Below the pieces are notes generated by a model. It was not told the origin of the DNA. It saw only the letters and a list, made by a program, of their open reading frames with translations, and did not search any database. This document shows, one piece after another, positions 6,753 to 7,059 of a DNA stretch of 7,059 bases (positions within the stretch are counted from its first letter, which is position 1; the number at the start of each line of letters is the position of its first letter). The stretch is from contig WLCY01000028.1 in assembly GCA_009705075.1 (NCBI GenBank), positions 1-7,059 on the forward strand, read 5' to 3'. Position numbers and translations under genes: made by a program. The stretch comes from Actinomycetota bacterium. GTDB taxonomy: Bacteria > Actinomycetota > Actinomycetes > Nanopelagicales > Nanopelagicaceae.

Positions 6753-7059
6753 AACTACTCGCTGGAAAACCAGGTTGGACCGTAACTGCCGATGTAATTG
6801 TCATTGGCTCAGGTGTTGCAGGATTAACAACCGCCCTAAATTTGAGATCAAGTAATTTATCTGTGCTTCTAGTTACTAAAGCAAAAATTGATGAAGGTTC
6901 AACAAAGTGGGCGCAAGGTGGAATCGCAGCTGCCCTTGGACCAGGTGATACACCAGATCAACATAAGAGAGATACGTTAATTGCTGGCGCAGGTTTGTGT
7001 GACACCGCAGCGGTAGATGTTCTAGTAACTGAAGGACCTGAAGCTGTTCGTAAGTTAAT
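6749..7059 (+). CDS. nadB: L-aspartate oxidase, N-terminal part (cut by the window end)
   Basis: NadB is an FAD enzyme that oxidises L-aspartate to iminoaspartate, the first step of de novo NAD synthesis; NadA then condenses it with dihydroxyacetone phosphate to quinolinate. 103 codons are visible with no stop before the window ends. After a short lead (1-14) comes the Rossmann beta strand DVIVIGSGVAGLTTAL, with the FAD-binding GxGxxG at G20, G22 and G25. STKWAQGGIAAAL (51-63) and the segment HKRDTLIAGAGLCD (72-85) followed by AVDVLVTEGPEAV match the NadB-specific N-terminal pattern (S..AQGGIA, H..DT..AG.GLCD), which distinguishes it from succinate dehydrogenase flavoproteins. ATG 6749 shares ATGA with the panC stop, and no strong Shine-Dalgarno precedes it. 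The panC-nadB order is known in actinobacteria, where nadC and coaX often follow. Confidence 0.95.
   Translation, partial: MKLLAGKPGWTVTADVIVIGSGVAGLTTALNLRSSNLSVLLVTKAKIDEGSTKWAQGGIAAALGPGDTPDQHKRDTLIAGAGLCDTAAVDVLVTEGPEAVRKL

Noticed and set aside
1..7059. Mobile elements, CRISPR repeats, tRNA or rRNA genes, riboswitches, phage, toxin or defence genes
   Set aside because: Nearly every base lies in a recognised housekeeping gene; I saw no repeated units, inverted terminal repeats, tRNA-like cloverleaf or transposase motifs.

Overview
The window is a compact housekeeping segment from a bacterial chromosome, entirely on the + strand, with almost no non-coding DNA. The order is (end of an upstream gene) - tilS - hpt - ftsH - folE - folP - folB - folK - panC - nadB (cut by the window end). 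A folate block behind tilS, hpt and ftsH and ahead of pantothenate and NAD genes is a classic actinobacterial arrangement (from memory of mycobacterial and streptomycete synteny). FolE and FtsH also read like actinobacterial family members; for example, FtsH has HEGGH rather than HEAGH at its zinc site. Base composition is unusual for that phylum: sampled lines run from about 35 to 53 percent G+C, so roughly the low forties overall. Low G+C, tight packing and overlapping genes suggest a streamlined, possibly freshwater planktonic actinobacterium of the acI / Nanopelagicales type. That placement is inference.

Layout: positions 1-68 hold the last codons of an upstream gene. tilS (79-1068) and hpt (1084-1635) are separated by 15 bases. 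ftsH (1632-3683) overlaps hpt by 4 bases. folE (3676-4299) overlaps ftsH by 8 bases. folP (4301-5104) follows after one base, then folB (5101-5463) and folK (5460-5915) each overlap the previous gene through ATGA. A 39-base, G+C-rich spacer with a strong ribosome binding site precedes panC (5955-6752). nadB starts at 6749 through another ATGA overlap and runs off the end. There is no gene-free stretch longer than 39 bases, and I see no factor-independent terminator, so one long transcription unit is plausible.

Function: TilS modifies the tRNA that reads AUA, Hpt salvages purines, and FtsH is the membrane AAA+ protease. FolE, FolB, FolK and FolP supply most steps from GTP to dihydropteroate. 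PanC makes pantothenate for coenzyme A. NadB starts de novo NAD synthesis from aspartate.

I found no mobile element, CRISPR array, RNA gene, phage, toxin or defence gene, and no evidence of an undescribed system. The points worth a second look are modest: a PanC with a short N-terminus, a G+C-rich spacer where many actinobacteria carry extra genes, and motif variants in TilS and FolE.
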